A DNA stretch of 17,386 nt from Clostridia bacterium (GTDB taxonomy: Bacteria; Bacillota_A; Clostridia; Oscillospirales; CAG-272), in NCBI GenBank assembly GCA_017457545.1, contig JAFTHF010000049.1, positions 1 through 17,386 of the forward strand. Direction: 5' to 3'. The notes beneath the pieces were generated by a model. The model ran no database searches. It was given only the letters and a program-made list of their open reading frames with translations, and was not told the origin of the DNA. This document shows positions 7,375 through 14,970 of this stretch, in pieces (the first letter of the stretch is position 1; each line of letters opens with the position of its first letter). Position numbers and translations under genes: made by a program.

Positions 7375-9390
7375 ATGATAGGAAAAGATTTTTTGCCCAT
7401 AACAAGAGAAGAGTGTGACGCACGTGGCTGGGGACAGGTAGACTTTGTCTACGTGTCAGGTGATGCCTATGTGGACCACCCCTCCTTTGGTACGGCTATT
7501 ATAACACGAGTATTGGAGAATGAGGGCTTTAATGTGGCTGTTCTTGCTCAGCCCGATTATAAATCCTGTGAGGATTTTAAGCGCTTTGGCAAGCCACGTC
7601 TTGGCTTTCTTGTAAGCGCAGGTAATATTGACTCTATGGTTGCCCACTATACAGCGTCAAAGAAAAAGCGCTCCTACGATTACTATTCCCCCGGTGGCAA
7701 GGTTGGTAAGCGCCCTGACAGAGCAGTAATAGTGTACTGTAACAGAATCAGAGAGGCGTACGGGGATATTCCCATCATTATCGGTGGACTTGAGGCGTCC
7801 CTCCGTCGCTTCTCCCACTACGATTACTGGGATAATAAGATAAGACGTTCAATCCTTGTGGACTCCCGTGCAGATATTCTTACATACGGTATGGGAGAAA
7901 GCATTCTTGTGCGCTTAGCCAAGCTTCTTGACCGTGGTGTTCCCGTTAAAAAAATCAGAAATGAGCGAGGATGTGTCTATCTTTGCGCTAAAGATGACGA
8001 AATTTCCTATCCTGTGGCAGCTGAGCTTGACTTTAATAAAATCAAGGAAAGCAAGGAGGAATACGCCCGTGCCTTCGGTATTCAGTACAAAAATCAGGAT
8101 GCTATAAACGGTAAGGCAATCGTTGAATATTACGACAACAAAAAGCTGGTGCAAAATCCCCCTGCATACCCTCTTGAAAGAGAGGAGCTTGACAAGGTTT
8201 ACGCTCTTCCGTATATGAGAAACTACCACCCTGTGTACGAAAAAGAGGGTGGAGTGCCTGCAATTGCAGAGGTAAAATTCTCCATAACCCATAACCGTGG
8301 CTGCTTCGGTGGCTGTAACTTCTGCGCCCTTGCATTCCATCAGGGCAGAAGCGTGCGCTCACGTAGCATTGAGAGTGTGGTTGAGGAGGCAAAGCTTATT
8401 ACGGCTATGCCCGATTTCAAGGGTTATATCCACGATATCGGCGGCCCTACTGCCAACTTCCGTTATCCTGCCTGTAAAAAACAGCTGGAGCACGGTGTTT
8501 GCAGCAACAGAAAGTGCTTAGTCCCCACCCCCTGTCCGAATCTTATTGCCGACCACAGCGAATATATTGACCTGCTTAAGCAGGTAGAGAGCTTGCCTAA
8601 GGTAAAGAAGGTATTTATCCGTTCAGGTATCAGATTTGACTATATGATGTACGATAAAAACGATACGTTCTTTAAAAAACTGGTACGTGACCACGTCAGC
8701 GGACAGCTTAAGGTAGCCCCCGAGCATTGCTCATCAAACGTGCTTAAGTATATGGGTAAGCCCGATGTTAAGGTGTACGATAAATTCCGTGAGAAGTATT
8801 TCAGCCTTACAAAGCAATTCGGTCTTGACCAGTATATCGTGCCGTATCTTATGTCCTCACACCCGGGCAGCACCTTGAATGACGCTATTGAGCTTTCTCT
8901 TTATCTTCGTGATCAGGGCTGCAATCCGGAGCAGGTACAGGATTTCTATCCCACACCGGGCACAGCATCAACGGTTATGTATTATACAGGCATAAATCCC
9001 CTTGATATGAAGCACGTTTATGCTCCCGACGATTACCGTGAGAAGCTTATGCAGAGGGCGCTTTTACAGTATCGCCGTCCCGAGAACAGAAATCTTGTAA
9101 GAGAAGCTCTTATAAAGGCAGGCAGAGAGGACTTAATCGGCTTTGATAACCGATGCCTTGTAAAGCCGGATATGAGGGTCGGCTCCGAGTATATGAATAC
9201 AAAATCAGAGCCCAAAAAGATGTCAAAAAACAGCAAGCCCAACGTAAGAAACGGAGCGAAAGCTGACAAAAAGAGCAAAAATGATACGAAAAAGGGTGGA
9301 AAACCCCTTGCCCCCTCAAAGCAAAGACCTACAAAATCAAACACGTCCCCCGTCAAAAATCAAAAAAGGGGAAAATCACCAAAAAAATAA
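7375..9390 (+). CDS. YgiQ family (UPF0313) radical SAM protein
   Basis: A 671-residue protein. The ATG at 7375 ([19 protein letters not shown]) is preceded by AAGGA and matches the usual family start. N-terminal residues 1-300 carry the family block with [17 protein letters not shown] and the [19 protein letters not shown] stretch. The radical SAM core has the Cys motif CFGGCNFC (Cys310, Cys314, Cys317), which should bind a 4Fe-4S cluster. A C-terminal family domain follows ([18 protein letters not shown], then [18 protein letters not shown]). The last 60 or so residues are a Lys/Ser/Asn-rich disordered tail, probably for nucleic-acid or ribosome contact (inference). The family's substrate and reaction are not established. 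It is transcribed from its own promoter and no terminator separates it from rpmH, so read-through is possible. Confidence 0.95.
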   Translation: MIGKDFLPITREECDARGWGQVDFVYVSGDAYVDHPSFGTAIITRVLENEGFNVAVLAQPDYKSCEDFKRFGKPRLGFLVSAGNIDSMVAHYTASKKKRSYDYYSPGGKVGKRPDRAVIVYCNRIREAYGDIPIIIGGLEASLRRFSHYDYWDNKIRRSILVDSRADILTYGMGESILVRLAKLLDRGVPVKKIRNERGCVYLCAKDDEISYPVAAELDFNKIKESKEEYARAFGIQYKNQDAINGKAIVEYYDNKKLVQNPPAYPLEREELDKVYALPYMRNYHPVYEKEGGVPAIAEVKFSITHNRGCFGGCNFCALAFHQGRSVRSRSIESVVEEAKLITAMPDFKGYIHDIGGPTANFRYPACKKQLEHGVCSNRKCLVPTPCPNLIADHSEYIDLLKQVESLPKVKKVFIRSGIRFDYMMYDKNDTFFKKLVRDHVSGQLKVAPEHCSSNVLKYMGKPDVKVYDKFREKYFSLTKQFGLDQYIVPYLMSSHPGSTLNDAIELSLYLRDQGCNPEQVQDFYPTPGTASTVMYYTGINPLDMKHVYAPDDYREKLMQRALLQYRRPENRNLVREALIKAGREDLIGFDNRCLVKPDMRVGSEYMNTKSEPKKMSKNSKPNVRNGAKADKKSKNDTKKGGKPLAPSKQRPTKSNTSPVKNQKRGKSPKK

Positions 9391-9411
9391 TAGACAAAAG
9401 TAAAAAAAGAC

Positions 9412-9441
9412 TTGACAAAACTGTATTATTGCGTGTATAAT
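9412..9441 (+). promoter_or_regulatory. Promoter of the rpmH cluster
   Basis: TTGACA (9412-9417), 18-bp spacer and a perfect TATAAT (9436-9441), as expected for a highly expressed ribosomal protein gene. Transcription would start near 9448. Confidence 0.85.
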
Positions 9442-9464
9442 ATACCTTGTCTTGAAATCGAATG

Positions 9465-9509
9465 ATAAATTGGTTTTCGAAATGCGTATTTATACGGCTT
9501 CCAATTTAT
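9465..9509 (+). promoter_or_regulatory. Two-tier hairpin in the rpmH leader
   Basis: ATAAATTGG (9465-9473) pairs with CCAATTTAT (9501-9509). Inside the loop CGTAT (9485-9489) pairs with ATACG (9492-9496). The structure fills most of the roughly 80-base leader and ends 7 bases before the AAGGAGG binding site. It could be an autoregulatory or stability element; no described rpmH leader family is recognised. Confidence 0.5.
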
Positions 9510-9528
9510 AGTTTAAGGAGGTGCTACG

Positions 9529-9663
9529 ATGTTAAGAACTTATCAGCCTAAGAAACGTCAGAGAAAGAAGGAGCATGGCTTCAGAAAGAGAATGAGAACT
9601 GCTGACGGAAGAAATGTTTTGAAGAGAAGACGCGCAAAGGGTAGAGCAAGACTCACATACTAA
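9529..9663 (+). CDS. rpmH: 50S ribosomal protein L34
   Basis: A 44-residue, strongly basic protein: [14 protein letters not shown] at the start, HGFRKRM in the middle, and the [10 protein letters not shown] ending typical of L34. The length is the normal one for the family. The start is supported by AAGGAGGTGCTACG directly upstream. It is a structural component of the large ribosomal subunit. It opens the rpmH-rnpA-yidD-yidC-jag cluster. A terminator-like stem follows 50 bases downstream, so L34 can be made in excess over the RNase P protein. Confidence 0.97.
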   Translation: MLRTYQPKKRQRKKEHGFRKRMRTADGRNVLKRRRAKGRARLTY

Positions 9664-9712
9664 TTCCCAATTTTATTCAGCGTTAATTAAGATTTTTCGT
9701 CAGAATAGAGTA

Positions 9713-9747
9713 AGGAATCCGGCGCGAGGTCGGATTCCTGCTTTTTT
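9713..9747 (+). terminator. Terminator/attenuator between rpmH and rnpA
   Basis: AGGAATCCG (9713-9721) and CGGATTCCT (9731-9739) form a perfect 9-bp stem with a 9-nt loop, followed by GC and six T. No convincing promoter is visible between it and rnpA, so it probably acts as a partial terminator that lowers transcription of the downstream genes. Confidence 0.8.
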
Positions 9748-9761
9748 ATGTGAAAATCACG

Positions 9762-9854
9762 GCAGACAGCAGTCTGCATTTCGGCTGAGCGCCGACGTTA
9801 TCGGACGTAAACCGATTCAGAAATTGTGATATCAAGTGCAGGGAGTTGCCTGCA
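9762..9854 (+). promoter_or_regulatory. Chain of four hairpins in the rnpA leader
   Basis: Four short perfect inverted repeats follow each other in the 120-base stretch before rnpA: GCAGAC/GTCTGC (9762-9777), TCGGC/GCCGA (9781-9795), ATCGG/CCGAT (9800-9816) and TGCAGG/CCTGCA (9837-9854). An alternative pairing, ATTTC (9778-9782) with GAAAT (9820-9824), could enclose the middle two. The region has no ORF of its own. Confidence 0.45.
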
Positions 9855-9857
9855 AGA

Positions 9858-9869
9858 AAGGCTAGCCTT
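9858..9869 (+). promoter_or_regulatory. Palindrome overlapping the rnpA ribosome binding site
   Basis: AAGGCTAGCCTT is a perfect 12-bp palindrome ending at the base before the rnpA ATG. As RNA it can fold with AAGG, the core of the ribosome binding site, paired to CCUU, which would weaken initiation. Confidence 0.45.
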
Positions 9870-10262
9870 ATGAAGCATATTGCAATAGGAGAAAACCATT
9901 TGTATTCCAAGGCTTACGCAAAGGGCAATAAAGCTATTGCTCGAAATGTTGTGGTTTATGTGTTAAAGGATTTGAAGAGTGAAAAGCTGAAAAATGCAAA
10001 TCCTATGAAGGAGCATATAAACAGAATCGGTCTTACCGTATCCAAAAAATTGGGCGGTGCATGTGTGCGCAACAGAGTTAAACGTATTTTGCGTGAGGGT
10101 TTAAGACAGACAGAAAAAGAAAACAACCTAAAAAAGGGCTATCTTATAGTCCTTGTGGCAAGGAATTCTGCAGTTACTGCGTCCTCCGACCACATAAAAA
10201 AGGATTTGGTGAGAGCCTTCATTTCACTGAATATGATTAATAACGATGAAAAAAATTCTTAA
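9870..10262 (+). CDS. rnpA: Ribonuclease P protein component
   Basis: A 130-residue basic protein, the usual length. It binds the RNase P RNA and helps it cleave the 5' leaders of pre-tRNAs. The family signature is at residues 62-76, with [15 protein letters not shown] containing the RNR motif (Arg67, Asn68, Arg69). The N-terminus [19 protein letters not shown] resembles the usual start through the conserved region around the substrate cleft. The ATG at 9870 is chosen over an in-frame TTG at 9846 because GAAAGG lies 8 bases upstream and because family members start close to this point. The 3' end overlaps yidD by 17 bases, so the two are translationally linked. Confidence 0.95.
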   Translation: MKHIAIGENHLYSKAYAKGNKAIARNVVVYVLKDLKSEKLKNANPMKEHINRIGLTVSKKLGGACVRNRVKRILREGLRQTEKENNLKKGYLIVLVARNSAVTASSDHIKKDLVRAFISLNMINNDEKNS

Positions 10263-10536
10263 ATTTTTCATAAAGCTTTACCGCAGGTTTATTTCCCCTA
10301 TACTGCCACAAAGCTGTCGGTTCACCCCGTCATGCTCTCAGTATGCAATAGAGGCAATAGACAAGTTCGGCGCTATAAGAGGTTCAATTCTTGCGACCTA
10401 TCGCATTTTAAGATGCAACCCATTCTGCCGAGGCGGTTATGACCCTGTGCCCGATCATTTTACATTTAAGCGACAAGAGCTTAAAATAGAGAATGAAGAG
10501 GTAGAGGAAGAAAATACAGGAGAAGAAAATGTTTGA
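10246..10536 (+). CDS. yidD: Membrane protein insertion efficiency factor YidD
   Basis: A 96-residue protein of the YidD (UPF0161, haemolytic-domain) family. It has an amphipathic N-terminus ([18 protein letters not shown]) that associates with the inner face of the membrane, then the conserved block [15 protein letters not shown] (Cys24, Cys30), and [14 protein letters not shown] (Cys57, Cys61). These are the hallmarks of the family, which supports YidC-dependent insertion. The last 20 residues form an acidic tail rich in Glu. It starts inside rnpA and overlaps yidC by 8 bases, the classical arrangement. Confidence 0.96.
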   Translation: MKKILKFFIKLYRRFISPILPQSCRFTPSCSQYAIEAIDKFGAIRGSILATYRILRCNPFCRGGYDPVPDHFTFKRQELKIENEEVEEENTGEENV

Positions 10537-11560
10537 TTTTTTAGCTAAATTGCTTGGATACGTTATGAAGGGCTGCTACTGGCTCACTAATAACTACGTT
10601 CTTGCATTACTTTTATTTGCGCTTGCTATGCAGATACTTATGTGTCCCTTCGGCATCAAGCAGCAGAAGAATATGGTTAAGCAGGCAGCATTAAGACCTA
10701 AGGACATGGCTATCCGTAACAAGTATCGCGGTAGAACAGACAAGGTTACAATGCAGAAGCTTCAGAACGAGATTATGGACCTCTATAAGAGAGAGGGCTA
10801 TAGCCAGTTCGCAGGCTGCTTACCCCTTATTATCCAGATGCTTATCATCTTCCCCCTTTACAGAGTAGTTATCCGTCCTCTTGAGTTCCTTTGCGGTATT
10901 GCCACAGAGGTTACAGTTGGAGATAAGACTGTAAAGATTCTTGATTCCATCTACGCAAGCCTTAATATCGACCCTAAGAATACCACAGCTCAGATTTCAG
11001 TAATCACACAGCTTAAGGAAGGCGGTATGGACGCATTCAATAAGCTTGGTCCTGAGGCTCAGCAGGCTATTCTCGATATCGGCGGAATCGAAAACCTTCC
11101 CAGCATGACACTTTTCGGAGTAAACCTTGGTATTGACCCATGGAGCGCACTTTCATCTGCTGCATGGTTCCTTGTGTTCGTTCCGATTCTCAACCTTGGC
11201 TTTATGTACCTTTCACAGTTCCTTTCAAAGAAGTTCTCATATCAGCCTCCCCAGCAGGATGGAGATCCCAATGCTACAATGAACTCCATGAAGATTATGA
11301 TGTACGTTCTCCCTGTAATCACTCTGAGTGGTACATTCCAGTTTGCAGCTGCAATCGGTATTTACTGGATATTCAGAACTATCCTTTCCATCGGTCAGCA
11401 GGCGCTCTTCCGTTACCTTATGCCTTATCCCGAATTTACAGAGGAGGATTACAAGAAGGCAGCCCGTGACCTTAAGGGCAAGAAGGGTAACCCCAAGGCA
11501 TACAAAAATGTTGATTATGCAGAGCTTGGCGTTCGTTCACTCCATCACGAAGACGACTAA
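10529..11560 (+). CDS. yidC: Membrane protein insertase YidC/Oxa1/SpoIIIJ
   Basis: A 343-residue insertase that places membrane proteins in the bilayer alone or with SecYEG. Start ATG 10529 with AGGAGAAG upstream. Five hydrophobic segments lie near 21-43, 97-120, 208-230, 255-270 and 273-296, matching the conserved core. There is no lipoprotein signal, unlike Bacillus SpoIIIJ. The cytosolic hairpin between the first two helices (44-95) is present, and the extracytoplasmic segment 121-205 is longer than in Bacillus. In the first helix the position five residues before the conserved Pro40, normally Arg or Lys, is Gln35, so the charge in the hydrophilic groove appears missing. The tail (300-343) is charged with several Lys, which may contact ribosomes (inference). 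Confidence 0.95.
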   Translation: MFDFLAKLLGYVMKGCYWLTNNYVLALLLFALAMQILMCPFGIKQQKNMVKQAALRPKDMAIRNKYRGRTDKVTMQKLQNEIMDLYKREGYSQFAGCLPLIIQMLIIFPLYRVVIRPLEFLCGIATEVTVGDKTVKILDSIYASLNIDPKNTTAQISVITQLKEGGMDAFNKLGPEAQQAILDIGGIENLPSMTLFGVNLGIDPWSALSSAAWFLVFVPILNLGFMYLSQFLSKKFSYQPPQQDGDPNATMNSMKIMMYVLPVITLSGTFQFAAAIGIYWIFRTILSIGQQALFRYLMPYPEFTEEDYKKAARDLKGKKGNPKAYKNVDYAELGVRSLHHEDD

Positions 11561-11583
11561 TTAATTAGAAGAAGGAAATTTCC

Positions 11584-12549
11584 ATGAGATTTGAATATAT
11601 TGTTAGAGCTAAGACAGTGGACGAAGCGTACAAGAAGGCTCTTGACCTTTATTCTGCCCTTGGCGAGATTACCATGGATAAGATTATAAATCCCGGTAGA
11701 AAGGGCTTCCTCGGTATCGGCTCAGTGCTTGCAGAAATTCAGGTAACTGTTGACGACGGTAAGGGAGACTTGCTCGCAAAGGAAGCTAAGAAGGAAAAGT
11801 CCACAGAGGCTCCCAAGGCTAAAAAGCCTACACCCGTGGCTGAAAAGGCTGCACCTGCACCTAAGGCTACAAAGCCCCAGCCCAAGCCTGCAGAGGCAAA
11901 GGCTAAGCCCGTACAGGAAAAGACAAAGCCTGTTGAGGCAAAGGCTAAGACAGAGCAGAAGGAAGCAAAGCCCTCTGCACCCAAGACAGAAAAGAAGAAG
12001 GCTCCCAAGCCTCAACGCAAGGTTGAGAGAGAGCCTCTTAAGAATGAGGATATCAAGGTTACCGAAAACGAAAAGGTTATCGCTATGAACTTCTTAAAGA
12101 CATTTATCGCCGATATCGGCTTTAAGTGTGAGGTAGTTGGCGATCTTACAGTTAATGAGGAGGGCTTTGTTTCCCGCCTTGTAACTATTGAGGGCGAGGA
12201 CGCATCAAACCTTATCGGTCACCACGGTGAAACTCTTGATGCAATTCAGTACCTTGCAAATCTTTGCTTGGCACGCAGAAGCGATTCTGACCATAAGGAA
12301 TATGTTAAGGTTATTGTAGATATTGAAAATTACAGAGCAAAGAGAGAGGAAACTCTCCGTGCCCTTGCAAGAAAGATGGCTGATAAGGCTATCCGTCAGG
12401 GCAGAAATATCCACCTTGACCCCATGAATTCCTACGAGAGAAGAATTATTCACTCTGAGGTTCAGAAGATTGAGGGCGTATCCACTCATTCCGTTGGCTA
12501 CGACGAAAACCGTAAGATTGTAATCACTCTTGATAAGAAGAGCAAATAA
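11584..12549 (+). CDS. jag: RNA-binding protein Jag/KhpB (Jag-N, KH, R3H)
   Basis: A 321-residue cytosolic RNA-binding protein, ATG 11584 preceded by GAAGGAAA, 23 bases after yidC. Residues 1-56 form the Jag-N domain (VDEAYKKALDLYSALGEI, GRKGFLGIGS). Residues 60-150 are a long Lys/Pro/Ala/Glu linker, likely disordered. The KH domain (about 160-245) has the GxxG loop as GHHG (212-215) after EGEDASNLI. The R3H domain (about 250-317) includes YRAKREETLRALA and the Arg-x3-His signature in YERRIIHSEV (Arg286, His290). Family members act with KhpA in RNA binding and cell-division or envelope control in Firmicutes. It is the last gene of the cluster, closed by a strong terminator. Confidence 0.95.
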   Translation: MRFEYIVRAKTVDEAYKKALDLYSALGEITMDKIINPGRKGFLGIGSVLAEIQVTVDDGKGDLLAKEAKKEKSTEAPKAKKPTPVAEKAAPAPKATKPQPKPAEAKAKPVQEKTKPVEAKAKTEQKEAKPSAPKTEKKKAPKPQRKVEREPLKNEDIKVTENEKVIAMNFLKTFIADIGFKCEVVGDLTVNEEGFVSRLVTIEGEDASNLIGHHGETLDAIQYLANLCLARRSDSDHKEYVKVIVDIENYRAKREETLRALARKMADKAIRQGRNIHLDPMNSYERRIIHSEVQKIEGVSTHSVGYDENRKIVITLDKKSK

Positions 12550-12550
12550 G

Positions 12551-12580
12551 AAAAAAGCGACACTCGGTGTCGCTTTTTTT
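12551..12580. terminator. Terminator of the rpmH-jag cluster
   Basis: A perfect 13-bp stem (12551-12563 with 12567-12579), 3-nt TCG loop and seven T. The A-run on the other arm makes it usable in both directions. Confidence 0.92.
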
Positions 12581-12620
12581 GTCATCATTAGAGCTAGAGA
12601 AATGTGTGCAGAAGGCGTGA

Positions 12621-12652
12621 ATGCGTACACGTGGCGTACTTGTGTACGGCAT
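12621..12652. other. Bulged hairpin in the jag-aminotransferase intergenic region
   Basis: ATGCGTACAC (12621-12630) pairs with GTGTAC (12642-12647) and GCAT (12649-12652), with one bulged G and an 11-nt loop. A third GTAC copy sits in the loop. This region between two convergent terminators (12581-12724) holds no credible gene and is more GC-rich than expected for an intergenic spacer here. Confidence 0.35.
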
Positions 12653-12724
12653 ACCCATTCCCCAAAAACCCTAACGGATTTTACGGGGGCCCCTTGGGAC
12701 GTAGCAGTCGCGCCTAGAAACAGA

Positions 12725-12761
12725 CATAAAAAGAAGAGATTTTGCAGAAATGCAAAATCTC
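12725..12761 (-). terminator. Terminator of the aminotransferase operon
   Basis: A perfect 11-bp stem, GAGATTTTGCA (12736-12746) with TGCAAAATCTC (12751-12761), and a tetraloop. On the minus strand it is followed by TTCTTTTTAT. It lies about 80 bases past the stop codon of the minus-strand gene. Confidence 0.82.
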
Positions 12762-12843
12762 AACCTTAATTTTACTTGGTATAAGCCGTCAAATATCGTT
12801 AGATCATAAATGTCTGTTTCGTTCTGCGCATATTTAGCAGCTC

Positions 12844-14013
12844 TTATTTAAGTGTTTTTACGAATGCCTCAATACGCTCAAGCGCCTCTGCAATGTGCTT
12901 AACTGAGTAAGCATAGGATATTCTTGCAAAGCCCTCACCGCTTTCGCCAAAGGCAGTACCGGGGACTATGGCACATTTGTGCTCATAGAGAAGTCTTTCG
13001 CAGAATTCCTCACTGGAAAGCCCGAATTTACCAATGTTGGGGAAGATGTAGAATGCTCCCTCAGGCTCAAAGCATTCAATGCCTATTTTACGTAAGCCCT
13101 CAAGGATAAACTTTCTTCTTCTGTTGTATTCGGCAGCCATATATGCAATATCCTCATCACCGTTTATCATAGCCTCTGTAGCTGCAAACTGGGATACTGT
13201 AGGTGCGCACATAATTGCGTACTGGTGAAGCTTAAGCATTTCCTTAAGGAGAGGAGCAGGGGCACAGATGTAGCCCATTCTCCAGCCCGTCATAGCGTAA
13301 GCCTTGGAAAATCCGCTGGCAATAATAGTTCTTTCACGCATTCCCTCAATTGAGGCAATAGAAACGTGACGTCTGCCATAGGTAAGCTCAGCATAAATTT
13401 CATCGGAAAGCACAGCGATATTTGTATCTCTCAGCACCTCTGCCAGTCCCTCAAGCTCCTCTTTTGTAAGGATAGCGCCTGTGGGATTGTTGGGGAATGG
13501 GAGAACCAAAAGCTTTGTTTTTGGTGTAATTGCGTTTCTTAGCTCCTCAGGGGTAAGCTTAAAGTTGTTTTCCTGCTTGGTATCAATAATAACTACCTCA
13601 GCCCCTGCCATTCTTGCAATAGGCTCATAGCATACAAAGGAGGGCATAGGCACGATAACCTCATCTCCGGGGTTAACAAGAGCACGGATAGCCACATCAA
13701 TAGCTTCACTACCGCCAACGGTAATAAAGATTTCGTCCTTTGGGCAATATTCAAGGTCAAAGCGACGCTTCATATAATCGGAAATAGCATTACGCAGCTC
13801 AGGTGTACCTGCGTTAGAGGTATAGTAGGTCTTTCCCTTTTCAAGAGAGTCAATTGCAGCCTCACGGATATGCCAAGGCGTAACAAAATCGGGCTGACCT
13901 ACCGTAAGTGCAACAACGTCATTCATTTCCGAAAGCATATCAAAAAACTTACGGATGCCTGACGGCTTTATGTCGCACAAGGTTTTAGAAAGCATTTTAC
14001 TGTAATCTATCAT
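12844..14013 (-). CDS. PLP-dependent aminotransferase, class I/II
   Basis: A 389-residue fold-type I aminotransferase, normal length. Visible motifs: GQPDFVTPWHI at the N-terminus, ITVGGSEAIDVAIRAL for the cofactor phosphate side, PNNPTG (174-179), DEIY (Asp204 facing the pyridine nitrogen, Tyr207), and SGFSKAYAMTGWRMGY with Lys237 as the Schiff-base lysine and Arg245 near the phosphate. Arg364 in ARISYA should bind the substrate alpha-carboxylate. The closest class is the aspartate/alanine and N-acetyl-diaminopimelate aminotransferase group (YugH, PatA, AlaT types); the amino donor cannot be fixed from sequence. The start overlaps the stop of the Lrp-type gene by 4 bases (ATGA), so the pair is co-translated and the regulator probably controls it, as the yugG-yugH layout suggests. 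Confidence 0.95.
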   Translation of the reverse strand: MIDYSKMLSKTLCDIKPSGIRKFFDMLSEMNDVVALTVGQPDFVTPWHIREAAIDSLEKGKTYYTSNAGTPELRNAISDYMKRRFDLEYCPKDEIFITVGGSEAIDVAIRALVNPGDEVIVPMPSFVCYEPIARMAGAEVVIIDTKQENNFKLTPEELRNAITPKTKLLVLPFPNNPTGAILTKEELEGLAEVLRDTNIAVLSDEIYAELTYGRRHVSIASIEGMRERTIIASGFSKAYAMTGWRMGYICAPAPLLKEMLKLHQYAIMCAPTVSQFAATEAMINGDEDIAYMAAEYNRRRKFILEGLRKIGIECFEPEGAFYIFPNIGKFGLSSEEFCERLLYEHKCAIVPGTAFGESGEGFARISYAYSVKHIAEALERIEAFVKTLK

Positions 14014-14489
14014 AAGGGAAGGTTGCCTCTTTCATCAATTTCGGGTTGAGTATAGATAACTCCCTTGTCCTTGTATTTCTTAAGCACAAAGTGTGTAGCT
14101 GTTGAGGTTACAAATTCAATGGGAGCAAGCTTCTGGGCGACAAAGTATGCAACCTCCTTCATTGTTTTACCCTCAATAAGAACGGTAAAATCAAATCCGC
14201 CTGACATAAGGTAAAGGGACTTAACCTCGGGATGATTGTAAATCTTTTCTGCAATCTTGTTAAATCCACGGTCACGCTGAGGAGTAACCTTAACCTCTAT
14301 AAGAGCGCTGACATACTCTCTGTCTGTCTTATCCCAGTCAATAATAGTCTTATATCCGAGAATAACGCCGTCCTTTTCGTATCCCTCGATAATCTTTTTA
14401 ACATCGCCAACCTCTTTGGAAAGCATAAGAGCCAATTCTTCGGGAGTAAGAGTAGAGTCTTCTTCCAAAAGCTTAAGAATCTTGTCCAT
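14010..14489 (-). CDS. Lrp/AsnC family transcriptional regulator
   Basis: A 159-residue regulator. Residues 1-44 form a winged helix-turn-helix (LTPEELALMLSKEVGDVKKII), and residues 57-140 form the RAM/Lrp ligand-binding domain (VSALIEVKVTP, then MSGGFDFTVLIEG with the usual GG-x-D turn). Family members assemble as dimers to octamers and sense amino acids. The start is supported by AAAGGAGACAAATT directly upstream. The N-terminal helix before the helix-turn-helix is shorter than in E. coli Lrp, as in LrpC/YugG-like proteins. It overlaps the aminotransferase start by 4 bases. Control of its own promoter and that of the enzyme in response to an amino acid is inferred from this arrangement. Confidence 0.94.
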   Translation of the reverse strand: MDKILKLLEEDSTLTPEELALMLSKEVGDVKKIIEGYEKDGVILGYKTIIDWDKTDREYVSALIEVKVTPQRDRGFNKIAEKIYNHPEVKSLYLMSGGFDFTVLIEGKTMKEVAYFVAQKLAPIEFVTSTATHFVLKKYKDKGVIYTQPEIDERGNLPL

Positions 14490-14521
14490 AATTTGTCTCC
14501 TTTACTGAAATATATAGTAAA

Positions 14522-14550
14522 ATAATATCATAAAAAAAGATGAATGTCAA
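14522..14550 (-). promoter_or_regulatory. Promoter of the Lrp-aminotransferase operon
   Basis: Minus strand: TTGACA (14545-14550), 17-bp spacer, TATTAT (14522-14527). Transcription would begin near 14515, leaving a leader of about 25 bases. Confidence 0.78.
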
Positions 14551-14591
14551 ATAATTATTATAGAATAAAATAAAAAAATTTAAAAAATGAC

Positions 14592-14620
14592 TTGATTTTT
14601 GAAAATTAATATGTTATACT
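14592..14620 (+). promoter_or_regulatory. Promoter of tRNA-Ser
   Basis: TTGATT (14592-14597), 17-bp spacer, TATACT (14615-14620). The mature tRNA begins 13 bases after the -10 element. Confidence 0.8.
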
Positions 14621-14632
14621 AATGCAGCAAAT

Positions 14633-14723
14633 GGAGAAGTCGCCTAGCTGGTCGAGGGCGCACGATTGGAAATCGTGTAACCCGTAACAGGGTTCGAGAG
14701 TTCGAATCTCTCCTTCTCCGCCA
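14633..14723 (+). tRNA. tRNA-Ser (anticodon GGA)
   Basis: A 91-nt class II tRNA. The acceptor stem GGAGAAG (14633-14639) pairs with CTTCTCC (14713-14719), followed by discriminator G and an encoded CCA. The anticodon arm is CACGA-TTGGAAA-TCGTG with GGA in the centre. A long variable arm (ACCC/GGGT) identifies it as serine-type, and the T arm is GAGAG-TTCGAAT-CTCTC. It reads UCC and UCU codons. It has its own promoter and terminator, so it is a single-gene unit. Confidence 0.97.
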
Positions 14724-14760
14724 ACAAAAAAGGACACCAAATCGGTGTCCTTTTTTGTTG
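14722..14760 (+). terminator. Terminator of tRNA-Ser
   Basis: A perfect 17-bp stem (14722-14738 with 14744-14760) and AAATC loop with a T6 run inside the 3' arm. It begins within the encoded CCA end. It also works on the other strand. Confidence 0.9.
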
Positions 14761-14901
14761 GCAGAGCACGGAGGCTGATTCTCACTCTCCTTCGTGGCTC
14801 TGCCACGAATTGAGTGCGTAAGTGCGACGAAAGGCGTTGTCAGCTCGCTAGCAAAAGCCTCGTCGCAACTCTTTTTGCTCAGCAAAAAGCCTCTCTCCTT
14901 C
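14760..14901. repeat. Palindrome-rich gene-free element after tRNA-Ser
   Basis: This stretch contains nested inverted repeats: GGCAGAGC (14760-14767) with GCTCTGCC (14797-14804); TTCGTGGC (14791-14798) with GCCACGAA (14802-14809), flanked by CACTC/GAGTG; GCGACGA with TCGTCGC further on; and CTTTTTGCT with AGCAAAAAG near 14872-14890. Open frames on the minus strand here are by-products. The pattern is that of an intergenic repeat or miniature element; copies elsewhere in the genome are expected but cannot be seen from one window. Confidence 0.5.
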
Positions 14902-14931
14902 AAAACCACAATTTTTTAATACCATATAATA

Positions 14932-14959
14932 GGTTCGAGAGATTCGAACTCTCCTTCTC
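14932..14959 (+). pseudogene. Degenerate copy of the tRNA-Ser 3' part
   Basis: GGTTCGAGAG, an extra A, TTCGAA, then CTCTCCTTCTC: the same order as the variable-arm end, T arm and acceptor 3' strand of tRNA-Ser at 14692-14719, with one inserted and one deleted base. The two changes compensate, so a 5-bp T stem and 7-nt loop still form, but the loop reads ATTCGAA. No 5' half, anticodon arm or CCA is present. Similarity continues into the A-run and terminator that follow. Confidence 0.65.
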
Positions 14960-14970
14960 GTGGTAGTCAC

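Noticed and set aside
9391..9530. Replication origin upstream of rpmH
   Set aside because: No cluster of DnaA boxes (TTATCCACA-like) and no dnaA gene; the AT-rich stretch is explained by a promoter and leader.
11722..12088. Several Leu/Ser/Arg-rich frames opposite and within jag
   Set aside because: Shadow frames of the Lys/Pro/Ala linker of Jag; low-complexity composition keeps them open.
12530..12769. 79-codon + strand frame across the jag terminator
   Set aside because: It begins inside jag, runs through two terminators and has no binding site or domain.
14606..14909. Minus-strand frames giving RRRRDSNSRTLL- and GEIRTLEPC-type peptides
   Set aside because: They are antisense translations of tRNA-Ser and its terminator, a known source of false hypothetical proteins.
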